This document shows, in pieces, positions 43,480-53,078 of a stretch of DNA of 64,000 nucleotides. The notes below the pieces were generated by a model that worked only from the letters and a program-made list of their open reading frames with translations, had not been told where the DNA came from and ran no database searches. The stretch's first letter is position 1. The number at the start of each line of letters is the position of its first letter. A program made the translations under genes and the position numbers. Origin of the DNA: Bradyrhizobium hipponense. GTDB lineage: Bacteria > Pseudomonadota > Alphaproteobacteria > Rhizobiales > Xanthobacteraceae. The stretch spans positions 1-64,000 of the forward strand of contig NZ_VSTH01000007.1 in NCBI RefSeq assembly GCF_008123965.1, read 5' to 3'.

Positions 43480-43617
43480 CGCTGCCCGATTTTCGAGCTG
43501 TACTCAGCTTTTCAGCGTCTTCGGGATCGCTGGCTCCCTGAGGAAGACGAAGGTCGGCAGGCGAACACACTGGAAAGAAACAACAAATCAGCTTCCCTGC
43601 GTTAGCACTGCTATCAC
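43480..43617 (+). pseudogene. Second recombinase 3'-end remnant
   Basis: One plus-strand frame reads RWLPEEDEGRQANTLERNN then KSASLR. It parallels the tail at the first remnant (MALPRGDEGRLKKTLKNK then RKSA). The segment 43585-43617 is the right copy of the flanking repeat described at 39630. Only the extreme 3' end survives, so the identification depends on the match to the left copy. Confidence 0.45.
43585..43617. repeat. Islet-flanking imperfect direct repeat, right copy
   Basis: This is the partner of 39630-39662 (26 of 33 identical, same orientation). The two copies bound about 3.9 kb holding five exported-protein genes. Confidence 0.6.
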
Positions 43618-43770
43618 GCGATGCTACCATATACAGCCGGGGGCGCCGCAAGAGAGTTACCCTCGCTTGCCTCCTTGAGGCTTGCCGGCGCAACCAAAGC
43701 TTTTGCGATCCAGAGGCGCCGCGCTCGCCGCTCCGCCGCTTGCGAAGTCCGCAAGCGACTTGCGTGTCCG

Positions 43771-45450
43771 TTAGCTCGAGCGAATAGGTGACGAACTGAC
43801 GTCTTCCCGCAGCGGCCCAAACGATTTCTCAAGCTCTGCCAAGACCGCACCAATCCCATCTAGCGTCGACACGGCCGCGACATATCGATCGGGCCGCACA
43901 AGCAGCACCCGACCAGTGAGCGGCCTCAAAAACGCTTCCGCCTCCGGCGAGGCCGGTCTAGCGTGCTGCACACCACTAACTTTCACACACTGCATATCAT
44001 TGAAGCAAATAGATAAAAACTGCGGGCTCAAAAATCGCGAATCGGCAAGCAAGAGCAAATCGTTGGTGGGTACAGCGATCCCTACCACCAGGAACCAACC
44101 GTCCGAAATCGCATCAATTGACTTCGTGCTACCACCATCCAAGAAAAGCGAAACACGCGGACATGTCCGCCCAACAACGAGTTCCTGCCGCCTGGACCGC
44201 ACCATGAAGCCGGCCTTAATCCATGGTCGAGGCATGTAGCGCATCTCGGCAAAGAAGCGCTGGATCGCGGGGATAAGGTTCAATGTCTGGAAGACGGCGT
44301 CTCTCGCCGCAGCAATAATGCGGTTGCGAATGTTTGCCATTCTTCCGATCATCACCGAATATCGAATAATCGCCTCAACCTGCGGCCTCCTTTCTGTCTC
44401 GTAGGTCTCAAGGATCGTGGGGTTGAGCCTCCCTTGCAGTACCGCCGCAATCTTCCAGCAAATGTTGTTGGCATCGCGAGCGCCCGTGTTCATGGCCTGC
44501 GCGCCGAACGGCGGCATGACGTGCGCTGCGTCGCCGAGCAAGAAGACCCGTTTCGATCCCATTCGCTCGGCGATGCGCTCCGAAAATCCATAGACCACCG
44601 ACCGGATGATTTTGAGGGGTGTTCCTTTGTACGGAGTATGTCTGTCCACGAGATCACGGATGCTGTCCGCCGTGGCAATCTTGTGATGATCTTCGCCGGG
44701 GTTGAGCATGAACTCCAGTCTTCGTCCGCCATATGGCGCAGGCACGCTGTTGAACGGCCGCTCAGGATTGCAAAAAAAACGCGAGAAGGGGGACCGGTCG
44801 GGAAACTCGGCGAGGTCGACCACTAAATGGGGTTGATCAATGCGATTTCCGGCGAAAGAAATATTGACAGCCGAGCGGATGAAACTTCGCGCGCCATCAC
44901 AGGCGAGTACAAATCGTCCCGTCACTAGATGTTCTCGCCCGGCACGAACGACCTTCAGCCTGACGCCATTCTCTTCCTGATCTAGGCCTGCGACAGTAGA
45001 CCGGTACTGCAGATCGACGCAGGGATAGCGCCGTGCGCCCTGCAGCAGCTTCTTCTCGAAGACTGGCTGCATCAATCCCGCGCGGTTGCCAAATCCATTC
45101 GACGTCAAAAAGGGGTTGACCTTCACCACCGGCTTTCCCCGCATAGAATAAAAGAAAATTCCAAAGGGCGGCGAGAGGTGCTCTTCCATGTCGTCGAGCA
45201 AATCCAGGCTATCAAGAAGACGGAGATATTCGTCGTCGATCACGAGTGCTTTGGGCAAGTCCGACGTCAGTTCATTCCACTCCAGCAAGATTGTGGAAAT
45301 CCCGAGCGAGCCGAGAATGTTAGCGACCGTCAGGCCGATCGGACCCGCACCAACGACCAGGACATCGGCATCTTTGGTTCCTCGCCCGTCGGGTCCCGAA
45401 ATCGGCTTTATGAGTTCGCGGATCTGATCAAGCGACAGATGATTATCCAT
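43771..45450 (-). CDS. FAD-dependent aromatic monooxygenase (MhpA/PheA class)
   Basis: A 559-residue flavoprotein hydroxylase. The N-terminal dinucleotide fold is VLVVGAGPIGLTVANILG (about residue 30). The second FAD motif is GDAAHVMPPFGAQAMNTG (about 300), followed by DANNICWKIAAVLQGR. The C-terminal thioredoxin-like domain is usual in this class. Length matches 3-(3-hydroxyphenyl)propionate hydroxylases. It would hydroxylate an aromatic ring using NAD(P)H and O2; the substrate is unknown. The start is preceded by AAGGCGGG. The transporter and amidohydrolase downstream suggest a catabolic role, but a 780-base gap separates them. Confidence 0.85.
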   Translation of the reverse strand: MDNHLSLDQIRELIKPISGPDGRGTKDADVLVVGAGPIGLTVANILGSLGISTILLEWNELTSDLPKALVIDDEYLRLLDSLDLLDDMEEHLSPPFGIFFYSMRGKPVVKVNPFLTSNGFGNRAGLMQPVFEKKLLQGARRYPCVDLQYRSTVAGLDQEENGVRLKVVRAGREHLVTGRFVLACDGARSFIRSAVNISFAGNRIDQPHLVVDLAEFPDRSPFSRFFCNPERPFNSVPAPYGGRRLEFMLNPGEDHHKIATADSIRDLVDRHTPYKGTPLKIIRSVVYGFSERIAERMGSKRVFLLGDAAHVMPPFGAQAMNTGARDANNICWKIAAVLQGRLNPTILETYETERRPQVEAIIRYSVMIGRMANIRNRIIAAARDAVFQTLNLIPAIQRFFAEMRYMPRPWIKAGFMVRSRRQELVVGRTCPRVSLFLDGGSTKSIDAISDGWFLVVGIAVPTNDLLLLADSRFLSPQFLSICFNDMQCVKVSGVQHARPASPEAEAFLRPLTGRVLLVRPDRYVAAVSTLDGIGAVLAELEKSFGPLREDVSSSPIRSS

Positions 45451-46230
45451 TAACGCCCGCCTTTCTAATTTGGCAGTTAGTTTCGACCGGCGACCGCCTC
45501 AGAGCTTAACTACTAGTGGACTTGATTCGCGTCTGTCCCATGCACAGGTGACGAACAGAAGTTTGAGATCAGCAAAATACGGTCCGTTCCGAAAATTCTG
45601 CATCATCATCATCATCATCATGCCCGCCGCCACTGCTTTTCCAGCGTAACCAACTAGACGCAGCCGACGAATCAAACCTAGGTAGCCATCCCCTCAGAGA
45701 GGGCGTGTCATGCTTCGGATCAGCGCGGCCGAAACACGTGATCGGGGCGCGGCGGCAAGAAAGGTAGAAAGCATCATTACATCCCGGTCCGCTTCCTAGT
45801 GATGGGCCGGGCCGAAAGGGCGTTTATGCGAATACAGCTGGCCCTGCCTGTTGCGAAGCCCTGCTACGGCTCTGAGCTTCTAAACGGCGATCGGTCACGC
45901 TGCGGCCGGCCGAACGCGGATTTGTCGGATCCGACTTCGGGGGCGATGCCAGCCATTCAGCGGACGTTCTGAGCCGGTTCGCCCGACAGCTGGTAGCTCA
46001 AGCTTCTGCCCACTAAGTCCTGTGGAAACTCGCCCGTTGAGGATGTGGCAGACGACGGCTTGAGCTGAAGTATGCGCAGAACACCCGGACAGTTCGCTCT
46101 TCCACATGTTCGCGGAGCGCTCCCGGGGCGGCCCAATCGGCCGAAGTGACAGCCATCTTGAGCGAAGGCCGCCATGCCCGTCCGTCGCGCCGACGCGACG
46201 CCAATGATGCTTCATGGCTATGCAGTCGAG
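45451..46230. other. 780-base gap without a convincing gene
   Basis: No frame here has both a ribosome site and a protein-like product. Minus-strand frames between 45895 and 46215 are Arg-, Ser- and His-rich and overlap each other. The only distinct structure is a trinucleotide run at 45601. Confidence 0.5.
45601..45621. repeat. (CAT)7 microsatellite
   Basis: Seven uninterrupted CAT units, 150 bases upstream of the monooxygenase start. Such runs can vary in length by slippage, but this one is not inside an evident gene. Confidence 0.9.
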
Positions 46231-47433
46231 TTACCATTTGAGTGAGGCTGCGGTATCTCGCCGCTCGCGTAAGGTCGACTCGCGCGCGATGGCGAGGGCG
46301 ATCAAGGCAAACAATACCATCGCGGCGGCGACGACGACCAATGCGGGGCGAAGACCGCCGACCGACGCGGCCAGCGGCGCAACAAGCAGTGGGCTCAAGA
46401 ACTGACCGAAATACAGACCGAAGTATACCTGGCCGGTTGCCTTGCCCATGTGCCAGGGTTTTGCGGCGGCCATCGTCCAGGCCATGACATTGGGAACCAG
46501 CATCCCAGCACCAAGTCCATGTACTGCGAGGATGACGAAACTCTCGGCATAGCTGGTGATGCGCGACAGCCACCAAATCCCCACTGCCAGCAGCGCAAAG
46601 ACCAAGACGTTGATCGATTGCGTATTGAACCGCCTCCGTAGGACGGGCCACAGCAACGTTCCCGCGGTAGCCGAAAGAATTCCGAAAGCGGCCCCCATTC
46701 CGATGGCTTGTGTCGACGTTATACCCAGATCCGCGAGCAGAAACGGGTACTGGACCGGCGGTAAGTAGACGGCGATCATGCCCACCAGCATGACTGTAAT
46801 CTGGGGAAGCAGCGCGGACTTTGGCGGCCGTGTAGCTGCGAACCCCAGCGTATCGGTGCGCGGCGCGTATTGTGGGGGGGGCAGTCGCAGTTGGAAGGGA
46901 ATCAGGAGCAGCGCGAGACCATAGAGCGCGAACGGCAGCCGCCAGTTCATTTCGCCGAGAGCGCCACTGATAAAAAAGAGAACTGTGCCGGCAACGCCGA
47001 TAAAGCGCATTTGCAGATTAAGATAACGTTCGCGCTCCTGTCCTTTGAAGTGAGTACCGATGATGGACGTGCAGCACGTCATCACGATTGCTTCAGCGGC
47101 ACCGAAAATGAACCGAGAGACGACGATTTCAGTTATGCCATCGAGCCAGAGCGGAGCGACGCCGGAGACGGCGTATAGCGCTGTGCCCCACACCAAAAAT
47201 TTGCGGCTCCCCCAACGGTCAATGACTGTGCCGATGAAGGGTGAAGCGATCGCCGTGACGAATGCAGGCGCCATCAGCGCCAACGCCACCAACAATTCGA
47301 CGTGTTTGACCGAGGCGTAGGCCGCCTGGAACTTGACCAAGATAGGGACCACCAGGATGGATGCCAAGATGGTCATGCAGCTGCCGAACAGCAGCACTAT
47401 TCCGACGCCGTTCACTCGTTCAATTGTCTTCAT
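46231..47433 (-). CDS. MFS transporter
   Basis: A 400-residue protein with about 12 membrane helices. The loop 2-3 signature is GTVIDRWGSRKFLVWG, typical of major-facilitator proteins. The ATG at 47433 has GAGGGG upstream; a longer frame to 47505 has no support. It lies 14 bases after the amidohydrolase stop on the same strand, so the two are one operon. It probably imports or exports the amidohydrolase substrate or product. Confidence 0.85.
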   Translation of the reverse strand: MKTIERVNGVGIVLLFGSCMTILASILVVPILVKFQAAYASVKHVELLVALALMAPAFVTAIASPFIGTVIDRWGSRKFLVWGTALYAVSGVAPLWLDGITEIVVSRFIFGAAEAIVMTCCTSIIGTHFKGQERERYLNLQMRFIGVAGTVLFFISGALGEMNWRLPFALYGLALLLIPFQLRLPPPQYAPRTDTLGFAATRPPKSALLPQITVMLVGMIAVYLPPVQYPFLLADLGITSTQAIGMGAAFGILSATAGTLLWPVLRRRFNTQSINVLVFALLAVGIWWLSRITSYAESFVILAVHGLGAGMLVPNVMAWTMAAAKPWHMGKATGQVYFGLYFGQFLSPLLVAPLAASVGGLRPALVVVAAAMVLFALIALAIARESTLRERRDTAASLKW

Positions 47434-47447
47434 GTCGCCCCTCACCC

Positions 47448-49313
47448 TCACTGCACTTCTTGACTTGACATCGATCCCGCCGATGCTCGCGCGCTGTGGG
47501 AACAAGCCGGACCGCAGATATGTTTCCAGGCAGCCGGACCTGCCGCGCGAGCGAAGGTGTCGACCTGCGGCGAACGCCTCTCTTCCGGAAGGTCGACCTT
47601 TGCGACAAGGGACAAATCGCCTGTATCGTAAACTTCGCGGCCGTTGAGCATCGTCTTCAGCACCCTGATTTTGGGAAGCGCATCGTTGTCACAGGTCAGC
47701 GGGTTGCGATCGACGACCGCAATGTCGGCTTTATAGCCTGCGCGCAATGCGCCGATCCCGCTCCAATTCATCAGCGTCGCGCCCGAGCTGGTCCAGGCTT
47801 TCAGAGCCTGGAGCCGCGACACCGCCATGCCAGGCTGAACGTTCCGATGGCCTGAACCTGCAAACTCGTGCGTCTCAGCGAACGCGATGTGCTCGAAAGG
47901 CCTTGCCGGCCCCCAATCACTGCCGAGCGTTACGTTCGCTCCGGAATCCATCATCCGCGCCAGTGGGATGAGGTCGCTCAAGCAGTCTCTTCCAATTCGC
48001 TCAGCGAAGAGGTCGCCCTTCCCCCAAGTGAAACTCATGCTCGTCGACAGATGGAAGCCAAGCTCCGCATAGCGCCGAATCGTCTCCGGGCTGATGAGGA
48101 TGTTGTGCTGCATGATCCACCCTTTGGATGGAATGTCGTAAGAACTCAGGAAGGGCTGGAGCGATTCCAGAAACTCGCGATGGTCCTGGTATGCTCCTTG
48201 AACCATGTTCAGCCGTAGATCGTTCTTCAGGCAGAACTCGATCGCCTCGCGCTCGATGTTCTGAGGCACGAAGGTGTGTCCCCGCGTTGCACGACCGTAG
48301 GGATCTCGAATCGTTTTGTCCGCGCGAAGAAACCCTGGCCAGCACGGACCTCCCCGCGAAAGCGTAAGACCGTTGATGCGAAAGAGATCGTCCTGCACAG
48401 ACCTCAAGCGAAGCGCTAAAGCAAAGTTGGAGCGACAGTCCTCCTCCGACAACCCCAGCCCATAATCGAAGCCGTACTGCGCTGCTTCAAGCGAGCTCAT
48501 GACGCGCAGCGTGCTTTCACCGGCCTCGCGCATAAGCCGATACGCGTCGATGTGCTCCGGGGCCATGACGTGCCCCTCATAGGCTGCTGTTACACCACGG
48601 CTGTTGGCGATAAGCTGTCCCAGCCGTGCACCACGGTTCCAGTCATCGGCAGTCGGCATGGGAATGTTGACCGTCAGGGACAGCCAGAAGGGATCAGGAT
48701 TGTAGTAGCTGGTGACGCTGCCGCGAAAAATTCCGCTAGGCTCGCCATCTGGCTCTTTTTCGATCCAGACATCGCTTACGCGGGAAGGTAGTGAAGCGGT
48801 TATCCCTAAACGGCGCATCGCCACGGTATTCATGGCACAGACATTGGGAATGCGCGGACCCCACGCGGCAATCATGACCGGATGGTTTGGCGCGATCGCA
48901 TCAAGCAGCGTGCGGTTCGGAAGGCAACCTTCGGCGAGGTCGCGCCAGCTCCTCCTGGTGAAATAATGAGGCTCGCCGACCGGGGTCGTAATAATCCATT
49001 CGCCTGCTGCCACTGTCCGGGCACGTTCTCGGATACGCTGGGCGATGTCGTCATGATTCTTGGCGTCGAGAATATCGACACACATGCCCAGGACGGCTGC
49101 AAAGTGGATGAAATGAGGATGTGTATCGATAATACCGGGCATGGCCGTCGAGCCGCGCAAGTCCAAACGCCCCGCCCCTTTGCCCGCGACTGTGAGCATC
49201 GAGCTCAAATCTCCGGTCGCGAGAATGGTGTCACCATCGATCACCATGGCTTCGGCCATGGGCGATGCCGCATCTAGCGTAAGGATTTCACCTCCATGAA
49301 TCACGGTTCGCAT
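47448..49313 (-). CDS. YtcJ-like metal-dependent amidohydrolase
   Basis: A 621-residue protein of the amidohydrolase superfamily. The metal motif is DTHPHF (about residue 63), where the family usually has DSHxH. Later metal/catalytic elements are GWIMQHNILISPETI and LGSDWGPARPF. N- and C-terminal beta-sandwich segments (VIHGGEILTLDAASP, YKADIAVVDRNPLT) frame the barrel. Relatives hydrolyse cyclic or N-acyl amides; the substrate cannot be told. GAGAGG precedes the ATG. It is divergent from the TetR gene, with two palindromes between. Confidence 0.85.
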   Translation of the reverse strand: MRTVIHGGEILTLDAASPMAEAMVIDGDTILATGDLSSMLTVAGKGAGRLDLRGSTAMPGIIDTHPHFIHFAAVLGMCVDILDAKNHDDIAQRIRERARTVAAGEWIITTPVGEPHYFTRRSWRDLAEGCLPNRTLLDAIAPNHPVMIAAWGPRIPNVCAMNTVAMRRLGITASLPSRVSDVWIEKEPDGEPSGIFRGSVTSYYNPDPFWLSLTVNIPMPTADDWNRGARLGQLIANSRGVTAAYEGHVMAPEHIDAYRLMREAGESTLRVMSSLEAAQYGFDYGLGLSEEDCRSNFALALRLRSVQDDLFRINGLTLSRGGPCWPGFLRADKTIRDPYGRATRGHTFVPQNIEREAIEFCLKNDLRLNMVQGAYQDHREFLESLQPFLSSYDIPSKGWIMQHNILISPETIRRYAELGFHLSTSMSFTWGKGDLFAERIGRDCLSDLIPLARMMDSGANVTLGSDWGPARPFEHIAFAETHEFAGSGHRNVQPGMAVSRLQALKAWTSSGATLMNWSGIGALRAGYKADIAVVDRNPLTCDNDALPKIRVLKTMLNGREVYDTGDLSLVAKVDLPEERRSPQVDTFARAAGPAAWKHICGPACSHSARASAGSMSSQEVQ

Positions 49314-49337
49314 CGGCCTCTCTCAAGGTTCGTTGTT

Positions 49338-49356
49338 AAGTGACCATTGGTCACTT
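49338..49356. promoter_or_regulatory. Perfect palindromic operator (TetR candidate)
   Basis: AAGTGACCA-T-TGGTCACTT is a perfect 9+1+9 palindrome, 25 bases upstream of the amidohydrolase start and 70 bases before the TetR start. Position and symmetry fit an autoregulating TetR operator. Confidence 0.75.
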
Positions 49357-49372
49357 CCCGAAACTGGCTGTT

Positions 49373-49389
49373 TTGACAGCGGCTGTCAA
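49373..49389. promoter_or_regulatory. Second palindrome in the TetR intergenic region
   Basis: TTGACAGC-G-GCTGTCAA is a perfect 8+1+8 palindrome that includes TTGACA, a possible -35 box for tetR. It differs in sequence from the first palindrome, so it may be bound by another regulator. Confidence 0.6.
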
Positions 49390-49425
49390 GTATTGCAGAA
49401 ACGCCTATCCACGGCCGGACCGACG

Positions 49426-50130
49426 ATGAAAATCCGAAAGAAGACGCCCGACGCCCACCACCACGGCAATTTGCGCGAGGCCGTGTTAGCAGCCGCGATG
49501 TCGCTCCTGCGGCAACGGCAGACTCCGTCGTTCAATCTCCGCGAGATCGCGAAGATGACGGGAGTGGGGCACTCGGCCGTGTACCGGCACTTCGCCAGCA
49601 AGGACGCCCTGCTCGCCGATATCGCGGCCCGGGGTTTTGCCGAACTCGCCCAAATTCAGAGTCGGGAAATGGACCTAGCCGGCGATGACCCTTGGGAACG
49701 GCTCATTGCGGCGGGGCTCGTCTATGTGAATTTCGCCCGAACCAATAGGGCGGCTTACATTGTCATGTTCGACCCCACTATGCGGGAGCGTTGGACCGAA
49801 CTCGAGAATGTCAGAACGGCATTGGACACATCATTCGGCCAGTTCGCCAAGACAATCGTCGCCTGTCAAACAGCCGGCCTGTTGCCGGCGGCGCCTCTCG
49901 AAATCCTGACCAGCATACTTTGGTCTGCAGGGCACGGCCTCGCACAACTACTCGGATCGGGTCACCTCGATTGGCTTCGGTCTTCCGCAATAAGCGAAGA
50001 CCAGTTTGTATCAATAGCTATCCATGTATTTTGCGAGGCCTTGCGCGCTCCGGCTTCAAAACCGTGGCTGGAACTACGACCTGGTCTAGCCGCCGCGACC
50101 CGGGGCCCGAGATCCAAGAACTCCTCCTGA
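49426..50130 (+). CDS. TetR-family transcriptional repressor
   Basis: A 234-residue regulator. The N-terminal HTH (residues 12-60) includes LREAVLAAAMSLLRQRQ, FNLREIAKMTGVGHSAVYRH and FASKDALLADIA. The C-terminal helical ligand domain includes YVNFARTNRAAYIVMFDP and LTSILWSAGHGLAQLL, which resembles WHG-type TetR domains. It is divergent from the amidohydrolase/MFS operon with two palindromes between, so it probably represses that operon and itself. The start is ATG 49426; the upstream in-frame start at 49333 would include the operator. Confidence 0.88.
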   Translation: MKIRKKTPDAHHHGNLREAVLAAAMSLLRQRQTPSFNLREIAKMTGVGHSAVYRHFASKDALLADIAARGFAELAQIQSREMDLAGDDPWERLIAAGLVYVNFARTNRAAYIVMFDPTMRERWTELENVRTALDTSFGQFAKTIVACQTAGLLPAAPLEILTSILWSAGHGLAQLLGSGHLDWLRSSAISEDQFVSIAIHVFCEALRAPASKPWLELRPGLAAATRGPRSKNSS

Positions 50131-50139
50131 CCAAGCTCG

Positions 50140-50888
50140 CCCCACCAAGAGACCCAAAGTGGTCTATGGTAGAGCGCGCCGCGCGACAGCCAGCAGGCGT
50201 CCGACGCTAAAAACAGACAACAGGCAGCAATCTCGGCAGGCGCGGCCATACGCCCCAGCGCGATCCGCCGTTCGACAGACCGGAATTCGGCATCGGCCGT
50301 CGTGTCATTCTGCTCCGCCAGCAATTGCATCTCGTAGGCGCTCATCGGCGTCCGCACCCAGCCCGGCGCTACCGCATTGGCGCGGATGGAATCGGCGCCA
50401 TGCGCGTAAGCCAGCGAGCGCGTATAGGCGACCACAGCCGCCTTGCTCGCCGCGTAACTCGTGCTGTCTGGACTCGCATTGAAGGCTGCGACGGTCGCGA
50501 CGTTGACGATCGCCCCTCCCTGCTGCTTCAAAAGCGGTAAGGCGGCGCGACACACCGCATAGTTCCGGTCAGGTTGACCTCGAGCGTCTTCGCCCAGACA
50601 TCATCTAATACGTCCAACGGCTGGTCCGGAATAGTGAGACCCGCGGCATTGACCACGATGTCGAGCCGCTGGCCGCAGCTTTCGATGGCCCGCACGATGT
50701 CGGCGCTCTCGGTAACGTCGCCCGGGACCGCCTCTCCACCCGCCTCGGCAGCGGCCGCGTCAAGTTCGGCATCACCGAGGCCAAACAACACGACGCGTGC
50801 ACCGTTCTGCGCAAATCATCATCGCGGTCGCGCGACCGATGCCGGTCGCCGCTCCTGTGATCAATGCGGTTTTCCCGCGAGCCGCGCC
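50140..50888 (-). pseudogene. Frameshifted SDR oxidoreductase
   Basis: Pieces of one short-chain dehydrogenase appear in successive frames: GKTALITGAATGIGRATA, ARVVLFGLGDAELDAAA with VNAAGLTIPDQPLDVLDD, then CRAALPLLKQQGGAIVNV with TSYAASKAAVVAYTRSLA. Frameshifts lie near 50805 and 50555, and probably a third near 50175 before the expected C-terminus. The cofactor motif and the YxxxK pair are still readable. It is adjacent to an intact SDR gene on the same strand, of which it is not a close copy. Confidence 0.75.
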
Positions 50889-50889
50889 G

Positions 50890-51687
50890 TCATCCAAGGC
50901 CCCATTGCCGCTCCACCGCAAAACCGGTCTCGGGCAGCGTGCTGCCGCCATCGACGACGATGGTCTGCCCGGTCATGTATCCCGCTTCGACGGAAGCCAG
51001 ATAGAGCATCGCGTAACCGATATCGTCGGCACTCCCCATCCGACCGAGCGGGACGAAACGCTCGAGCTTCGCTCGCGTCTCCGGCGCGCTCATCGTGCCG
51101 CGGCCCGGCTTGGCAATGAACCCTGCCTCGACGCCGTTGACGGTGATGCCGTCGCGCGCCAGTTCGAACGCCGCGCCGCGGATGAAGGCGTTGACGCCGG
51201 CTTTCGCCGCCGAGTAATGCGCGCCACCACCCATCGCAACACGCGCGGACACGGAGGATGTCACGAGAATGCGCCCAAAGCGGTTGGCGCGCATATGCGA
51301 GATGGCCGCCTGCGCCAGCCAGAAACTGGCATTAAGGTTCAGCGCCAGCGCCTCCTCCAGCTTGGCTTCGTCCAGTTCCTCCAGCGACGACCACGGACAG
51401 CCGCCCGCATTATGAACGACGATGTCGAGACGGCCATATCGTCCTGCGACGCGGTCGACCATGGCGTGCAGGCTGGCACGGTCGAGCGCATCGAACGGCA
51501 CGCAATGCACCGTCAATCCATTGATCGCAAGCTCCGCCGCGAGGGCTTCCGCAACCTCCCGCGTGCGGTTGGCGATCACGACGGTGGCGCCGGCCTCCGC
51601 CAGGCGCGTGACGATGGCTGCGCCAATGCCCCTGCCTCCGCCGGTCACGATGGCGATCCTGCCTGAAAGGTCGAAGGGACGCTGCAT
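50890..51687 (-). CDS. SDR-family oxidoreductase
   Basis: A 265-residue short-chain dehydrogenase. The NAD(P)-binding motif is TGGGRGIGAAI, followed by HNAGGCPWSS; the catalytic Ser lies in LVTSSVSA and the Tyr-Lys pair in HYSAAKAG. The C-terminal GQTIVVDGGSTL is typical. From the ATG at 51687 it sits 2 bases after the aminotransferase stop, and so forms one operon with the aminotransferase and aldehyde dehydrogenase. It probably reduces or oxidises an alcohol or ketone intermediate in amine breakdown. Confidence 0.9.
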   Translation of the reverse strand: MQRPFDLSGRIAIVTGGGRGIGAAIVTRLAEAGATVVIANRTREVAEALAAELAINGLTVHCVPFDALDRASLHAMVDRVAGRYGRLDIVVHNAGGCPWSSLEELDEAKLEEALALNLNASFWLAQAAISHMRANRFGRILVTSSVSARVAMGGGAHYSAAKAGVNAFIRGAAFELARDGITVNGVEAGFIAKPGRGTMSAPETRAKLERFVPLGRMGSADDIGYAMLYLASVEAGYMTGQTIVVDGGSTLPETGFAVERQWGLG

Positions 51688-51689
51688 GG

Positions 51690-53078
51690 TCAGATCACTC
51701 CGAACTTGCGCAGGAGATCGATGAAACCGACGAAGACCGCGGTGTGCCGCGCAATGTCCGCATCCGACGTCGCTGGACACATCAGCAACATGGTGTGGAA
51801 CGGCGTGACCAAAATGCCCTCGTTCATGTAGAACGCGTGCAGCAGCGTTTCGAGGCCGGCCTGCCGGCCGGCGATAACATCGGCGCCGCTGCGCGGCTGC
51901 TGCGCCATGAACATGATTTCCGCACGCGCGCCGATCTGGGTGACATGCCAGGGCAAACGATTGGCCTCGATCAAGCCACGGATCTCGTCGGCAAGCCGGG
52001 TCGCGGCCACGATCATGCGGCCATACTTCTCGTCGGTCAGCACCTTTTCCAGCACGGCGCGCATGGTTGCGACCGTCAGTGCGTTGCCGGCGAGCGTTCC
52101 ACCGAAACCGAAATGGGCGGATTGACGCTCGCGCGGATTGACATGGGGCATGATGGCCCAGAGACGTTCGGAGATCTCCTGGTTCAGCCCGAACACGCCG
52201 GCCGGAATGCCGCCCGCGATCGCCTTGCCTGCGACGAAGATGTCGGGCTGCAGGGCATGGATTCCAGTGTAGCCGCGAGGGCCGCAGGACAGCGTGTGGG
52301 TCTCGTCGATCACGAGCACCGTGCCGCTCCGCCGCGTCAGTTCGCGCAACGCACGATGAAAGCCCGGATCGACCGGGATCATGCCGAAATTGGTCATCAG
52401 CGGCTCGGCCAGCACGCAGGCGACGTCGCCATGCGCAAGCGCCGCCTCGAGCGCCGCGACATCGTTAAACTCCACCACGCGTGTGACGGTGTCGTGATCG
52501 ATTCCGTTGGGATGAATCATGTTCCGCAGGCCGACGCGGCCATCGCGGATTTCGACATGCGCCTCCTCGACGCCGCCGTGATAGCAACCCGAGAACACCA
52601 GCACCTTGGGACGGCCGGTGATCATCCGCGCGATCCGGATCGCCGCACGATTGGCATCTGTCGCCGAGGTCGTCAGCGTCCAATGCCGCTGCCCAAACCG
52701 GCGCGACAACTCAGCACCGACCCACAGGCTGTCTTCGGTCGGCATCATCATGGTCGCGCCGCGGTTGAGCTGACGGAGTGCTGCGTCGGTTACCGCTTCA
52801 GGCGCGTGGCCGCACATGCCGCCGGAGTCGCCGAGACAGAAGTCGATGTAGTCATGGCCGTCGATGTCACGAATATGTGCGCCGCTGGCCTCGTCGACAT
52901 AAACGGGGAAACCGCCGGCCCAACGCCGCATCCAGTGCGAAGGGCCGCCGTAAAGGAAGTGCCGCTTGCCTTCCTCCCACGCGCCCGCGGAGCGCGGATG
53001 CATCTTGCGGAAGCGTTCCTGCTCGGCATCGATCAGGCGATCGATGACTCCGGCACGCTCTTCAGTAGTAATGTTCAT
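51690..53078 (-). CDS. Class III aminotransferase / aminomutase-like PLP enzyme
   Basis: A 462-residue class III PLP enzyme. The cofactor lysine is in DIFVAGKAIAGGIPAG, the carboxylate motif is VLVIDETHTL, and the substrate side includes SGCYHGGVEEAHVE. It resembles glutamate-1-semialdehyde aminomutases and related transaminases, but the catabolic setting argues for a transaminase. The ATG at 53078 overlaps the aldehyde dehydrogenase stop (ATGA). With that gene it would turn an amine into an aldehyde and then an acid. Confidence 0.85.
   Translation of the reverse strand: MNITTEERAGVIDRLIDAEQERFRKMHPRSAGAWEEGKRHFLYGGPSHWMRRWAGGFPVYVDEASGAHIRDIDGHDYIDFCLGDSGGMCGHAPEAVTDAALRQLNRGATMMMPTEDSLWVGAELSRRFGQRHWTLTTSATDANRAAIRIARMITGRPKVLVFSGCYHGGVEEAHVEIRDGRVGLRNMIHPNGIDHDTVTRVVEFNDVAALEAALAHGDVACVLAEPLMTNFGMIPVDPGFHRALRELTRRSGTVLVIDETHTLSCGPRGYTGIHALQPDIFVAGKAIAGGIPAGVFGLNQEISERLWAIMPHVNPRERQSAHFGFGGTLAGNALTVATMRAVLEKVLTDEKYGRMIVAATRLADEIRGLIEANRLPWHVTQIGARAEIMFMAQQPRSGADVIAGRQAGLETLLHAFYMNEGILVTPFHTMLLMCPATSDADIARHTAVFVGFIDLLRKFGVI

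Noticed and set aside
45895..46215. Overlapping minus-strand frames in the 45-46 kb gap
   Set aside because: Arg/Ser/His-rich, mutually overlapping and without ribosome sites; no domain.
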